Counted from the stretch's first letter, positions 35,351 to 45,402 are shown. The stretch is 64,000 nt of DNA from an uncultured Atopobiaceae bacterium (GCA_944321515.1 CALULO010000008.1:40025-104024); one strand, 5' to 3'. The notes: generated by a model not told the origin, from the sequence alone. Numbers and translations: made by a program.

Positions 35351-36583
35351 TTACTTGTCCTCCCCCTCGTTGGATGCGCCGCTGGCGATGATGTCGTCAA
35401 GCGCCGCGGAGGTCGCGGTGGCGGCGGATGCGGTGGCGTTGTCGTAGTAGCGGTAGCAGCTCACCTCGTGCGTCGGTGAGAGGCGCACCATGTGCGGGTA
35501 CTCCCCGTCGCAGGCCTTGACGCAGAGCTCGCAGCGGTCCTTGAAGTAGCAGTAGTTGGGCATGTCCACGGGGTTGGGGACCTTGCCGGGGATGGAGTAG
35601 AGGCGCTCGACCTTCTTGCCCACCACGGGCTTGGAGGCCATGAGGCCGATGGTGTAGGGGTGCGCCGGGTGGTCGAAGATCTCCTCGGCGGTGCCCTTCT
35701 CCACGATGCGGCCGGCGTACATGACCACCACGTAGTCGGCCATCTCGGCCACGACGCCCAGGTCGTGGGTCACGAGGATGATCGAGGAGTTGATCTTGTC
35801 CTTGAGCGAGCGCAGAAGGTCCAGGATCTGGGCCTGGATGGTCACGTCGAGGGCGGTGGTGGGCTCGTCGGCGATGATGATGCGCGGGTTGCAGGCAAGC
35901 GCGATGGCGATCATGACGCGCTGGCGCATGCCGCCGGACAGCTCGTGCGGGTACATCCCGTACACGCCCTCGGAGTTGGCGATGCCGACCGTCTCGATCA
36001 TCTCGATGGCGCGCGCCTTGATCTGTTCCTTGGTCCAGTCCTTGCCGTCGTGGAGCTCGATGACCTCCTCGATCTGCTCGCCGATCTTGAAGACGGGGTT
36101 GAGCGAGGTCATGGGCTCCTGGAAGATCATCGAGACCTCGGAGCCGCGGATCTTCTGCATGGCCTCCTCGGGGGCCTTGGTCACGTCGATGGCGTGGTCG
36201 CCCAGGTTGAGGCGGATGGCACCGCCGGTGACCTGTCCCTGCGGACGCTGGAGGAGCTGGATGAGCGAGAGGCACGTGACGGACTTGCCGCAGCCGGACT
36301 CACCGACCACGCCCACCGTCTTGCCCACGGGCACGTCGTAGGTCACGCCGTCGGCGGACTTGACCACGCCGGTGTCCGTAAAGAAGTAGGTGTGCACGTC
36401 GTCAAACTCGACGGCGTTGTTGGGGTCACGCATCTCGCAGGCGTACTCGGACGGGTCGACGTTCTTACGCTTGCGGAGCTTCTCGTAGCCCTCGGTGATC
36501 TTGCGGTTCTCCTTGGAGATCTTCCTGGACTCCTTGGCGGAGAGGTACCCCGCCTCGTCCTTCTTGTTGCTGTGTCCAAACAT
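35351..36583 (-). CDS. oppD: Oligopeptide ABC transporter ATP-binding protein
   Basis: The 410-aa protein has Walker [12 protein letters not shown], signature LSGGMRQR, Walker B IIIADEPTTALD and LVTHDLGVVAE. The C-terminal oligo_HPY region carries CYFKDRCELCVKAC. The first 60 or so residues are an unusual charged extension (KESRKISKENRKITEGYEKL) before the ABC domain, longer than in most OppD (about 330-360 aa). It pairs with OppF in the ABC heterodimer. Its start is 15 bp after oppC. Confidence 0.95.
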   Translation of the reverse strand: MFGHSNKKDEAGYLSAKESRKISKENRKITEGYEKLRKRKNVDPSEYACEMRDPNNAVEFDDVHTYFFTDTGVVKSADGVTYDVPVGKTVGVVGESGCGKSVTCLSLIQLLQRPQGQVTGGAIRLNLGDHAIDVTKAPEEAMQKIRGSEVSMIFQEPMTSLNPVFKIGEQIEEVIELHDGKDWTKEQIKARAIEMIETVGIANSEGVYGMYPHELSGGMRQRVMIAIALACNPRIIIADEPTTALDVTIQAQILDLLRSLKDKINSSIILVTHDLGVVAEMADYVVVMYAGRIVEKGTAEEIFDHPAHPYTIGLMASKPVVGKKVERLYSIPGKVPNPVDMPNYCYFKDRCELCVKACDGEYPHMVRLSPTHEVSCYRYYDNATASAATATSAALDDIIASGASNEGEDK

Positions 36584-36598
36584 GGGCCGCTCCTATTC

Positions 36599-38263
36599 CT
36601 AGCGGTTCATCTTGGGGTCGAAGGCGTCGCGCAGGCCGTCGCCCACGAAGTTGAAGCCCAGGACCGTGAGCAGCAGGCAGATGCCGGCCGGAATCCAGAT
36701 GAACGGGTAGTTGGTCATGACGAACGCGTTGTTGACGTCAGAGATGATGTTGCCCCAGGAGGCGAACGGGAACTTGACGCCCAGGCCGAGGAACGAGAGC
36801 GTGGCCTCGGTGATGATCGTGGAGCCCAGGCTCATGGTGCAGGAGACGATCAGCTGCGGCATGACGTTGGGGATGAGGTGACGGATGATGCGGTGCGGCA
36901 CGGAGATGCCCGTGGCCTCGGTGGCCAGCATGAACTCCTGCTCGCGCAGGGAGAGGATCTGACCGCGCACCAGGCGCGCGATGGAGGGCCAGGACAGGAA
37001 GCCGAGGATGAGCATCAGGTAGATCATGCGGGTCCAGGAGTCGATCCTCATCGCGTCCATGGCCGAGCCCAGGATGATGATGATCGGGTAGGACGGCAGG
37101 CAGTAGAACACGTCGACCACGCGCATGATGAGGTTGTCGACCCAGCCGCCGAAGTAGCCGGAGATGCCGCCCATGATGACGCCCAGGCCGGCGGCGATGA
37201 ACACGACGATGAAGCCGATGATCAGCGAGACGCGGCCGCCGTACATGAGGCGCGTGAGCATGTCCATGCCGTTGCCGTCGGTGCCGAGCCAGTGCTCGGC
37301 GGAGGGGCTGGCGTAGCGGTCGTAGACGCGGTTGCTCGTGGTCTCGGTGACGTTGTAGACCGAGCTGTAGGCGTCATAGCTGATGGAGTAGGTGTGCTCG
37401 GCGCCCTCGGAGTCGGTGTAGGTGACCTCGGAGACGTCGTTCTCGACGGCGGCGAGGAGCTCGGCGCGCAGGTCGTTGGGAATCTGGGTGTTGCCATCCG
37501 AGGCGGAGATGACGAACGGGCTCACGGTAGCGACGGTCGCGCCGGAGGCGTCGGTGACGTCGCCGACCTTGTTGACCGTGTAGGTGGCCCCGTCGTAGGT
37601 GAAGGTCCCGTCCGTGGCGGTGGCGGCCTCGGCGCTCACCTCGCCCTCGGCGGCCGCGGCGTCGCCGCTTGCCGCGTCAGTCGTCGCCGCGGCGTCCGCA
37701 GAGCCAGCCGCGTCGTCGGCGTCGAGGTTGGCGACGGCGGTGACCGCCGCGAGCTGGAAGTCGAAGCTCGGGGTTTCGGCGCCGGAGGGCACGCTCACCA
37801 CGTTGGTGGAGGCGTAGGCCACGACCTGCCCGCCCGTGCTGAAGGTGTAGACGTTCGGCGCCGGCTGCTCGATCGCATATGAGACGCCGTCACGCTCGAA
37901 GCTGCTTGCGCCCTCGCGGATGGCGGCGTTGGCGTTGGACTGCACGAGCGCGCCGAACTCGGCGCCGGGGGCGGCGATGTAGCGCAGCGAGGTGGTCTCG
38001 GTGATGCCGGCGTACTGCGTGTTGAGCGACGTGTCGGTGTAGAAGGACTCGTCCTGGCCGTACGGGCTGACCACGCCGCCCACGAAGGAGAAGAGGAACA
38101 TGGCAATCAGGATGACGAGGCCGACCACGGCCAGGCGGTTGCGGAAGAAGCGCTTGGCGATAAGGGCGCTCGGCGAGAGCACCTTCACGCGGCGGTCGTC
38201 GTTGAGGGAGTACTCCTGCTGATCGGCCTGCTCCGCGTTCGTGCTGTTCTTGTCGTTGCTCAT
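36599..38263 (-). CDS. oppC: Oligopeptide ABC permease with a large extracytoplasmic insertion
   Basis: This protein is 554 aa, whereas ordinary OppC is about 300. The N-terminal helix (VVGLVILIAMFLFSFVGG) and, from about residue 318 on, the usual core (SAEHWLGTDGNGMDMLTRL, EAA loop, five helices) are normal. Between them lie about 250 extra residues at the position of the first outer loop: FSTGGQVVAYAST, an Ala/Asp-rich low-complexity linker, and a second module FTYDGATYTVNKVGDV ... YSISYDAYSSVYNVTE. The insertion may touch OppA or the substrate outside the membrane. No frameshift is seen. Confidence 0.92.
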   Translation of the reverse strand: MSNDKNSTNAEQADQQEYSLNDDRRVKVLSPSALIAKRFFRNRLAVVGLVILIAMFLFSFVGGVVSPYGQDESFYTDTSLNTQYAGITETTSLRYIAAPGAEFGALVQSNANAAIREGASSFERDGVSYAIEQPAPNVYTFSTGGQVVAYASTNVVSVPSGAETPSFDFQLAAVTAVANLDADDAAGSADAAATTDAASGDAAAAEGEVSAEAATATDGTFTYDGATYTVNKVGDVTDASGATVATVSPFVISASDGNTQIPNDLRAELLAAVENDVSEVTYTDSEGAEHTYSISYDAYSSVYNVTETTSNRVYDRYASPSAEHWLGTDGNGMDMLTRLMYGGRVSLIIGFIVVFIAAGLGVIMGGISGYFGGWVDNLIMRVVDVFYCLPSYPIIIILGSAMDAMRIDSWTRMIYLMLILGFLSWPSIARLVRGQILSLREQEFMLATEATGISVPHRIIRHLIPNVMPQLIVSCTMSLGSTIITEATLSFLGLGVKFPFASWGNIISDVNNAFVMTNYPFIWIPAGICLLLTVLGFNFVGDGLRDAFDPKMNR

Positions 38264-38284
38264 TGGAAGTTACACCCACCCTTC

Positions 38285-39271
38285 CTAGGAGATGCGCACG
38301 CGGGGGTCGACCACCGCGTAGAGGATGTCGGTCAGGAGGTTGGAGATCAGCGTGATGATGGCGATGAACGTCAGGAAGAACATCGTGTAGGGGATGTCGC
38401 CGGCGATCATGGACTGATACGAGGTGTAGCCGGTGCCCGGGATCATGAAGAGCGTCTCGGTGATGAGGGCGCCGGAGAAGAGGCCCGGAAGCGAGCCGCC
38501 AATGATGGTCACCAGCGGAATGAGCGTGTTACGGAAGGCGTGCTTGTAGATGACCTTGTGCTCGGGCAGGCCCTTGGTGCGCGCCGTGCGGATGTAGTCG
38601 GCGTTCAGGACCTCGAGCATGTTGGTGCGCGTGTAGCGCATGAGCGAGCCAATCTGGATGACGGTCAGCGTCACGACGGGGAGGACCATGTGGTTCACGA
38701 TGTCGAGCATCTGGCCGACGGCGTCAAGCTGGTTGAAGTTGCGCCCCATGAGGCCGTAGAGGTCGAACCAGCCAAGGCCAACCGAGAAGACCAGCTTGAG
38801 GAGGGTGGCGAGGAAGAACGTGGGCAGCGAGATGCCTGCGAGCGCCAGGGCGCTGATGACGTAGTCGGCCTTGGAATACTGGCGCGTGGCCGCGAAGATG
38901 CCAAGCGGGACCGCGATCACCGTGGAGAGCACGAAGGCAATCCCGCCCATGGCGAAGGAGATGCCGATCGTGTTGTAGAACTCCGTGATGACCGGCACGT
39001 TGAACTTCCAGGAGTCACCGAAGTTGCCGGTGAGGAAGTCGACGAGCCACGTCACGTAGCCGCTGAAGATGTCCTTGTCGAGGCCATACTGAGCGTTCAG
39101 CTGGGCCATCCACTCGTCGAAGGACTTGGCGCCAGGCGCCTGGGAAAGCTGCATTGCCATGGTCTCCACGAAGGAGGACGGCAGGGAGCGCATCAGACCA
39201 TAGATGATGAAGGTCACGCAGAACAGGATGATCACCGAGATCCCGATGCGCTTGGCGATGTAGGTTCTCAC
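38285..39271 (-). CDS. oppB: Oligopeptide ABC permease
   Basis: The 328-aa protein opens with an N-terminal helix (IGISVIILFCVTFIIYGLM) and carries the permease core with the EAA loop (GLPEHKVIYKHAFRNTLIPLV) and GALITETLFMIPG. Length is normal for OppB. It forms the peptide channel with OppC. It is separated from the upstream oppA by 203 bp containing a perfect hairpin, which is consistent with excess OppA being made. Confidence 0.95.
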   Translation of the reverse strand: MRTYIAKRIGISVIILFCVTFIIYGLMRSLPSSFVETMAMQLSQAPGAKSFDEWMAQLNAQYGLDKDIFSGYVTWLVDFLTGNFGDSWKFNVPVITEFYNTIGISFAMGGIAFVLSTVIAVPLGIFAATRQYSKADYVISALALAGISLPTFFLATLLKLVFSVGLGWFDLYGLMGRNFNQLDAVGQMLDIVNHMVLPVVTLTVIQIGSLMRYTRTNMLEVLNADYIRTARTKGLPEHKVIYKHAFRNTLIPLVTIIGGSLPGLFSGALITETLFMIPGTGYTSYQSMIAGDIPYTMFFLTFIAIITLISNLLTDILYAVVDPRVRIS

Positions 39272-39417
39272 GCCTCAATCGCTCCTCTCACTTCTCTGCC
39301 CGAACTGTCGCGGGACGTCAAAGACCCCTTTGCTGCGCTGGAAGCGCAAACCCCTCGCATCCGGCACGGGAAGGAGGTCTCTGAAACCAGTCTTAAACAC
39401 CACAAGGATAAACCGCC

Positions 39418-39446
39418 GGGAGCGGCAGCGCGCGGCTGCCGCTCCC
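39418..39446 (-). other. Hairpin between oppA and oppB
   Basis: GGGAGCGGCAGC and GCTGCCGCTCCC form a perfect 12-bp stem with loop GCGCG. No T run follows on the minus strand. Such hairpins commonly act as partial terminators or as 3' protectors that let the binding protein be produced in excess over the permease. Confidence 0.7.
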
Positions 39447-39474
39447 AAGGCGATCAATTGAGAACGAGAAAACC

Positions 39475-41718
39475 TTACTTGAGCTCGATCTTCTCAATCT
39501 CGTCCTTCCAGCCCCAGTACGGGGTCTGGTCCTTGACGACGGTGTCGATGTTGACACGCTCGGTCGAGAAGATCGTGCACTCGGAGCGCTGGTACACCGG
39601 CAGCTCGACGCCCCAGTCGAGGATGATGTCCATGGCCTCCTTGTAGATGGTCTTGCGGCTCTCGGTGTCGAGACTCTGACGGCCGGCCTCGATGAGCTCG
39701 TCGAGATCGGGGTCGTCGATCATGTAGTAGTTCGTGGAGCCCGCGCTGTGGTAGAGCTGGTACATGTCCGGGTCGGCAGTGGACTGCCAGGCGGCGCACC
39801 ACATCTCAGCCTGGTTGGACTGGTAGGTGGCAAAGAGGTCGGACGCGTTGGCGATGTCGTTGACCGTGAAGGTGATGCCGATCGTGGCGAAGGCGTCGGC
39901 GGCCTCCTGCAGGATCATGAACGTGGGGTGGTCGCCCTGGCCGCCAGCGCCGACGTTGCACTGGTACTCGAGCTTGGCGCCAGCCGGGGCAGCGGTGACC
40001 TGGCCGTCAGTGACGGTGAAGCCGGCGGCCTCGAACCAGGTGAGGGCGCCCTGGAGCGCGGCGGCAAGACGGTCGTCGTCGCTCATGCTGTCGTCGTAGA
40101 GGGCGTTGCCCGAGGCGTCGGTGGAGTAGCAGACCTGGTAGCCCGGGTCGGTGACGTTCGGGGAGGCCCAGGAAGACGTGGAGATCGGGTAGTTGATGAC
40201 CGAGGCGGTGTCGCCGTAGTAGGAGGCGATGCCGGAGTCACGCAGCACCGAGATGACGGTGCAGAGGGCCTTGCGGAGCGCCTTGGAGGCGTCGGAGCCG
40301 GGCTCGTCGCCCACGCAGACCTTGTTGGCGGCGATGCCGATGTAGCCGTAGCCGCGATAGTCGTGCAGGAAGGTGGAGATGACGTCGCCGGTGTTGGAGT
40401 CGTTGCCGTTGATCTCCTTGATCTGGTTCTCGACCTCCATGGAGTAGGACGGGGCGGCCACGTCGAGCGTGCCGGCCTGGACGCCGGTCACGAGGTCGGC
40501 CTCCTGGGACTCCACGACGTTGAGGTTGGAGACCTTCGGGGCGCCCTTGTAGTAGTCGGCGTAGGCGCTCATGTGGACGGTGCCGCTGGTGTAGTCGTCG
40601 AACTTGAAGGCGCCGGAGCCCATCGGGGAGCCGTTGTGGCTGCGAGCGATGGAGAGGTCGCCCTTGGGGAAGCCGAACTGGTTGTTCTCGTAGTCGTAGA
40701 GGTCCGGGTCGCCGTAGTAGCTCTTGCAGCACGGAGCGATGCCGAGTTGGTAGATCATCGTGGCGTCGACGCCGTTGGTGGTGATGGTCATCGAGTAGTC
40801 GTCATTGCGGACGATGCCGGAGATGTTGGCGGCGGCGTCACCGGTCTCGACGCCCTGGGTGCCCATGTTGTAGACGTCCTCGGGGATGAGCTCGGAGAGC
40901 GGGGTGCCAGCGGTCTCAGCCTCGGCGGCAGAGAAGTTCCAGTCATACGCGGCGCCGATGGCCTCGAAGAAGTCGGTAGCGGTGGCGTCGGCGGGAAGGT
41001 CGGGGTAGGCCCAGCCGGCAGCGGCCTCGGCGACCGTCGTGGTGCCGGAGTTCTCCGCCATGTAGTCGACGATCTCCTGGGCGAACTTGGTGCCGCCGTC
41101 GTCGACGGCCGCCCAGAAGGCGTCCTGCTGCTCCTGGGTCCAGTAGGTGAAGTCGGTGTTGTCGCGGCCGGCGTTGCCGATGAGGGAGGCCAGCGTGGAC
41201 ATGCCAGAGCGGTACTCGGCGAGGCCCTTGATGTCGTTGGAGTAGATGGTGGCGGAGCCGTCGTAGGTCGGGTCCACGTAGGCGTAGAGCGTGAAGATGA
41301 CGTCGTCGATGGTCATCGGGGTGCCGTCGTGGAACTTGAGGTCGTCACGAATCTGGACGTCGTAGGTGACGGAACCGTCGGACTGCTGGGTCATCGTGAC
41401 GTTGGCGGGACCGTTGTAGGTGTACTCGGTGCCGTTGTACTCCTTGGTCTCGCCGTCGATGCCGTTGTAGATCGGCTCGGCCATGCGGTCGGTGATGAGG
41501 AGCATGACGTTGTTGAAGCTCACGACGTCCTGGTCGGCCGCGGAGGCGGTGAACAGCGGGCAGAACTTGCCCTCGAGGCCGGAGTTGGCGGTGACGAGGG
41601 TGCCGCCCTCGGAGCCGCCGTTGCTGGAGCTCGTGCCACCGTTGTTGCATGCGGCGAGGGCCAGCGCGCCCATCGTGGCGGCGGAGAGCCCGAGCATCTT
41701 CCTTCTGGTAACGAGCAT
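39475..41718 (-). CDS. oppA: Oligopeptide-binding lipoprotein
   Basis: The 747-aa protein has a lipoprotein signal: RRKMLGLSAATMGALALAAC, with the lipobox Cys at residue 24. The mature part is an SBP_bac_5 (extracellular family 5) fold, with the DDVIFTLYAYVDP region and YVYQRSE-like C-terminal segment (ELPVYQRSECTIFS). It is about 150-200 residues longer than a typical OppA, with extra loops near residues 110-300. It captures peptides outside the membrane for OppBCDF. It is the first gene of the operon. Confidence 0.94.
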   Translation of the reverse strand: MLVTRRKMLGLSAATMGALALAACNNGGTSSSNGGSEGGTLVTANSGLEGKFCPLFTASAADQDVVSFNNVMLLITDRMAEPIYNGIDGETKEYNGTEYTYNGPANVTMTQQSDGSVTYDVQIRDDLKFHDGTPMTIDDVIFTLYAYVDPTYDGSATIYSNDIKGLAEYRSGMSTLASLIGNAGRDNTDFTYWTQEQQDAFWAAVDDGGTKFAQEIVDYMAENSGTTTVAEAAAGWAYPDLPADATATDFFEAIGAAYDWNFSAAEAETAGTPLSELIPEDVYNMGTQGVETGDAAANISGIVRNDDYSMTITTNGVDATMIYQLGIAPCCKSYYGDPDLYDYENNQFGFPKGDLSIARSHNGSPMGSGAFKFDDYTSGTVHMSAYADYYKGAPKVSNLNVVESQEADLVTGVQAGTLDVAAPSYSMEVENQIKEINGNDSNTGDVISTFLHDYRGYGYIGIAANKVCVGDEPGSDASKALRKALCTVISVLRDSGIASYYGDTASVINYPISTSSWASPNVTDPGYQVCYSTDASGNALYDDSMSDDDRLAAALQGALTWFEAAGFTVTDGQVTAAPAGAKLEYQCNVGAGGQGDHPTFMILQEAADAFATIGITFTVNDIANASDLFATYQSNQAEMWCAAWQSTADPDMYQLYHSAGSTNYYMIDDPDLDELIEAGRQSLDTESRKTIYKEAMDIILDWGVELPVYQRSECTIFSTERVNIDTVVKDQTPYWGWKDEIEKIELK

Positions 41719-42028
41719 GTTTCCCTACCTTCCTCCCGTAAGCGGGAACGTTGTGACCGGACGCCGCTCCCCAGCGAGCGCCCGGGTAGAGCCAAGGCGT
41801 ATGCACGGCATAGACCTATGGTGCATCCTAGGAATGTTACGGATTGGTAATCCAAGTGTGACGCGTGCGACCCATCCGTTCACAGACCGGTTACAGTTTC
41901 TGCCTTATTTTGAATAGATTGGTCACAGATCTCCAATACCACTCCTTTGCGGGGCGGAACGCGGGCACGCCCTGGACAGGTCCCGTCGCGCCGAGGCGCT
42001 CAAGGGGCCAGGGGTCGTCACGCGGCGC
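41719..42028 (-). promoter_or_regulatory. oppA upstream region with dyads
   Basis: This 310-bp gap precedes oppA. The perfect dyad GGATT-GGT-AATCC (41841-41853) and the repeated CTGTxACC-like words (around 41880-41935, with an AT-rich TTATTTTGAATAG between) are candidate operator sites. No confident -35/-10 pair could be set. The distal 60 bp hold nothing recognised. Confidence 0.35.
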
Positions 42029-42562
42029 TCACGCGCCCTCCCACTCGGCGGCACGCGCCGCGGCGCGCAGGACGACGAGCGCCGACACCGCCACGACCTC
42101 GCAAGACAGGAGCGCGACCTCGGCCGGGGCAACAGCCACCCCGCCCGTTGCCAGGAGCACCAGCTCCCCCACCGCGGCCACAAGGGCGCAGGCGGCCGCG
42201 ATCGCACCGCGAAGCGGCAGCGCGCCCACGGTCTCGTCGCGCACGTAGGCGCGAACGCGCCCCTCGGCCGAGCCCCGCAGCGCCACCGTGAGCCTCCCGA
42301 GGGCCCAGACCACGCTCACCAGGGCCACGAGCTGGCACATGAACGGCATCACCACGTACGGACAGCCCGAAAGCCCGGCCGGGTTGGCCACGCCCGCCAC
42401 CACGGTGGCGAGAAGCGCCACGCCGCACGCACCCCAGAGCGTCACGAGCAGGCGACGCCGGTCAATCCCGCCCGCCAGCCGCACGTGGTCGCCGGCGTAG
42501 ACGTAGCGGCCATCCTCGCCGCGCTGGAAGTCCTTGAGGCGCTCGCGCTCCTTCTTTCGCAT
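42029..42562 (-). CDS. Uncharacterised four-helix membrane protein
   Basis: The 177-aa protein probably starts at ATG 42562 (RKKERERLKDFQRGEDG), with AGGAGGGG and the sequence GGCGAGAAGAG just upstream. A basic N-terminus precedes four hydrophobic segments (LLVTLWGACGVALLATVVAG; VVMPFMCQLVALVSVVWALG; AIAAACALVAAVGELVLLA; VALLSCEVVAVSALVVL). I do not recognise a family. It lies between pepF and oppA on the same strand. Confidence 0.6.
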   Translation of the reverse strand: MRKKERERLKDFQRGEDGRYVYAGDHVRLAGGIDRRRLLVTLWGACGVALLATVVAGVANPAGLSGCPYVVMPFMCQLVALVSVVWALGRLTVALRGSAEGRVRAYVRDETVGALPLRGAIAAACALVAAVGELVLLATGGVAVAPAEVALLSCEVVAVSALVVLRAAARAAEWEGA

Positions 42563-42653
42563 GCTCTTCTCGCCACCCCTCCTGATACCACGGGGCCAGC
42601 GACGCGCCCCGCGCCGCCGGCCCCGACAGATTAGCCCTCGCCGTCTCCCCGGC

Positions 42654-44408
42654 CTACTCGATGCCGGAGAGGTCGTAGGACTCGAGCCACGCGGTGGCGC
42701 GCTCGCAGATCCCCTTGAGGCACCCCTCGTCAAACGGCGACGTCATGCCCGCGTTGGAGAGAAGCTCGGTGAACGGGTGCGTGCCGCCCTGGCGCGTGTA
42801 GGCCATGTAGTGCTCCCACGCGCCGGCGAAGTCGTCCTGGGACATGGACCAGAACTCCAGGGCCACCGTCTGCGCGAGGCAGTAGTCGATGTAGTAGAAC
42901 GGGTTCTCGTAGATGTGGTGCTGGCGCTGCCAGCCCTCGCCGTCGGCGTAGAAGGGGATCTCCCCGTCCAGGCGCATCCACGGCATGTAGACTCCGAGCA
43001 GGCGCTTCCAGGTTGCGTGGCGCTCGGACGGGGTCATCTCCGGGTGCTCGTAGACCTCGTGCTGGAAGTGGTCAACCATAGTGCCGTACGGGATGAACGT
43101 GATGGCACTGGCGAGGTGGGAGTAGCGATACTTGCGGGCGTCGTCGCCGAAGAACTCCTCAGCCCACGGCCAGGCCATGAACTCCATGGACATCGAGTGG
43201 ACCTCGCAGGCCTCAGAGGTGGGCATGGCAAGGGAGACGGGCACCTTGTCGGTGTTCATGTAGTAGGAGAAGGCGTGGCCGGCCTCGTGCGTGACCACCT
43301 CGACGTCGCCCTGCGTGCCGTTGAAGTTGGCAAAGATGAAGGGCACGGCGTAGTCCGGGATCATGGTCATGTAGCCGCCGCCGGCCTTGCCCTCGGTGGA
43401 GAGCACGTCCATGAGACCGCGGTCGAGCATCATGTCGAAGAACTCGCCGGTCTCAGGGGAGAGCGCGCGGTAGAAGGTGCGCCCGGCCTCCAGCACGTCG
43501 TTCGCCTCGCCACGCGGCGTGGGGTTGCCGGAGCGGAAGGTGAGCGTCTCGTCGGCAAAGGAGAGCGGGTACTCGACACCCAGGCGCTCTGCCTGCGCGC
43601 GGTAGATCTTGTCCGCAAGCGGCACCACGTGGGCCACCACGGCCTCGCGGAAGCGCTCCACGTCCGCGCGATCGTAGGAGAGGCGCCCCATGCGGTCGTA
43701 GCCCAGCGGGATGAAGTCCTTGTGCCCGAGCTTTTTGCCCATGGCGTCGCGCACGCGCACGAGGTCGTCGTAGATGCGGTCGAGCTGGGTCTGGTGCTCC
43801 TTGTACCAGAGCCCCTCCGCCTTCCACGCGGACAGGCGCTCGGCGTCGTCGGCGGAGCGCTTGAAGGGCGTGAGCTGGGAGAGCGTGTAGGTGCCCCCCT
43901 CAAAGGGGATCTGCGCGGAGGCCAGGAGCTTCACGTACTCCTGCGTGAGCGCGTTCTCGCGCTTCATGTCCTCCACGATCTCCGGCGAGAAGGTCCTGCG
44001 CTCCTGCTCCGCCTGGGCGAAAATCAGCTCGCCGTACTTCTCTGCAAGCTGGGGGCGGAAGGGCGTGGAGAGGAGCGCGGCCTTGAAGGCGTCCTCGGCC
44101 TGCTGGAGCTCGGGCATGGCCTCGTCCCAGAAGGACGACTCCGCGTCGTAGAAGGAGTCGCGCGTGTCGATGGTGTGACGGATGTAGACGAGCTCGGCCT
44201 GGGTCTGGATGTGCCGGTCCAGCTGGTCCTTCTCCAGGAAGGCGGCGTCGGCCGCCTCGAGGCTCCCCGCGGAGGCGAGCGCCTCGGCGAGCTCGGCGTA
44301 GCGGACCTTGACGGCCGCGAGGTCCGGACGCTCGTAGGGCATGTCCTTGAAGGAGACGGCGCTGGCGTCGGCGGGGGCCGTCGCAACACTGGCGCTGCTG
44401 TCGGTCAT
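42654..44408 (-). CDS. pepF: M3-family oligoendopeptidase
   Basis: The 584-aa protein has the zinc site VVTHEAGHAFSYYMN (HExxH) with the downstream Glu in SEACEVHSMSMEFM, the pattern of M3B PepF-type peptidases. The helical N-terminal half includes the LVR- and AEKYGELIFAQAEQERRTF segments. It cleaves oligopeptides of 7-17 residues in the cytoplasm. It sits near the opp operon, so imported peptides are a likely substrate. Confidence 0.93.
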   Translation of the reverse strand: MTDSSASVATAPADASAVSFKDMPYERPDLAAVKVRYAELAEALASAGSLEAADAAFLEKDQLDRHIQTQAELVYIRHTIDTRDSFYDAESSFWDEAMPELQQAEDAFKAALLSTPFRPQLAEKYGELIFAQAEQERRTFSPEIVEDMKRENALTQEYVKLLASAQIPFEGGTYTLSQLTPFKRSADDAERLSAWKAEGLWYKEHQTQLDRIYDDLVRVRDAMGKKLGHKDFIPLGYDRMGRLSYDRADVERFREAVVAHVVPLADKIYRAQAERLGVEYPLSFADETLTFRSGNPTPRGEANDVLEAGRTFYRALSPETGEFFDMMLDRGLMDVLSTEGKAGGGYMTMIPDYAVPFIFANFNGTQGDVEVVTHEAGHAFSYYMNTDKVPVSLAMPTSEACEVHSMSMEFMAWPWAEEFFGDDARKYRYSHLASAITFIPYGTMVDHFQHEVYEHPEMTPSERHATWKRLLGVYMPWMRLDGEIPFYADGEGWQRQHHIYENPFYYIDYCLAQTVALEFWSMSQDDFAGAWEHYMAYTRQGGTHPFTELLSNAGMTSPFDEGCLKGICERATAWLESYDLSGIE

Positions 44409-44495
44409 GTGGGGACCTCCCTTGCAGCCCGCACGTATGCAGGCGAGTTTCGGCTATGATTCGAGTCGGTATTGTACCCCGTCTAAGGAGAGTCC

Positions 44496-45380
44496 ATGCC
44501 CGGCTACGTTCTCAGCTGCTGCTCCACGGCCGACCTCACGCACGACTGGCTTGAGCGGCGCAACATCAACTACCTCGAGTTCAACTACTTCCTCGACGGC
44601 GTCCCCTGCAAGGACGACTTCGGGGCCACCAACTCCCCCGCCGAGCTCTACGCCAAGATGCTCGCGGGCGCCGACGCCAAGACCTCCCAGATCAGCGCCG
44701 GCGACTACCTGGCGAGCTTCGAGCAGTCCCTCGCCGCCGGGCTCGACGTGGTGCACGTGACGCTCTCCTCCGGGATCTCCGGCACCTACAACTCCGCCTG
44801 CGCCGCGCGCGACCAGCTTGCCGAGAAGTACCCGGACCGCCACGTCTACGTGGTGGACTCGCTGGCCGCCTCCTCGGGCTACGGCCTGCTCATGGACCGT
44901 CTCGCCGACCTGCGCGACGAGGGGATGAGCGCCCCCGAGCTCGTGGCCTGGGCCGAGGAGCACAAGGGCGAGGTCCAGCACTGGTTCTTCTCGTCCGACC
45001 TCACGTTCTTCATCCGGGGCGGCCGCATCTCCAAGGCGGCGGGCCTGGTGGGCGGCATGCTCAAGATCTGCCCGGTCATGGACGTGGCCCCGGACGGCTC
45101 GCTTGCCGTGAAGGAGAAGATCCGCACCAAGACCAAGGCGGAGAAGCGCGTGATCGAGAAGATGGTGGAACTGGCCGAGGGCGGGCTCGACTACTCGGGC
45201 AAGTGCTTCATCAGCCACAGCGAGTGCCCCGAGGACGCCCGCGAGGTGGCGCGCATGGTCGAGGGAACGTTCCCCAAGCTCGACGGCAAGGTTGAGGTCT
45301 TCGACATCGGCGCCACGATCGGCGTCCACACCGGCCCGGGCACGGTGGCCCTCTTCTTCTGGGGGCAGAAGCGCGCGTAG
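44496..45380 (+). CDS. DegV-family fatty-acid-binding protein
   Basis: The 294-aa protein has the DegV signs STADLTHDW, VTLSSGISGTYNSA, VVDSLAASSGYG and FFIRGGRISKA, with a closing GATIGVHTGPGTVALFFWG. Such proteins bind a fatty acid in a cleft and (as FakB) present it to a kinase for phospholipid synthesis in Gram-positive bacteria. No fakA is in this window. It starts at ATG 44496 behind AAGGAGAG and ends at a bidirectional terminator shared with murI. Confidence 0.93.
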   Translation: MPGYVLSCCSTADLTHDWLERRNINYLEFNYFLDGVPCKDDFGATNSPAELYAKMLAGADAKTSQISAGDYLASFEQSLAAGLDVVHVTLSSGISGTYNSACAARDQLAEKYPDRHVYVVDSLAASSGYGLLMDRLADLRDEGMSAPELVAWAEEHKGEVQHWFFSSDLTFFIRGGRISKAAGLVGGMLKICPVMDVAPDGSLAVKEKIRTKTKAEKRVIEKMVELAEGGLDYSGKCFISHSECPEDAREVARMVEGTFPKLDGKVEVFDIGATIGVHTGPGTVALFFWGQKRA

Positions 45381-45402
45381 CCGCTCCAAGGGCTTCGACC
45401 TC

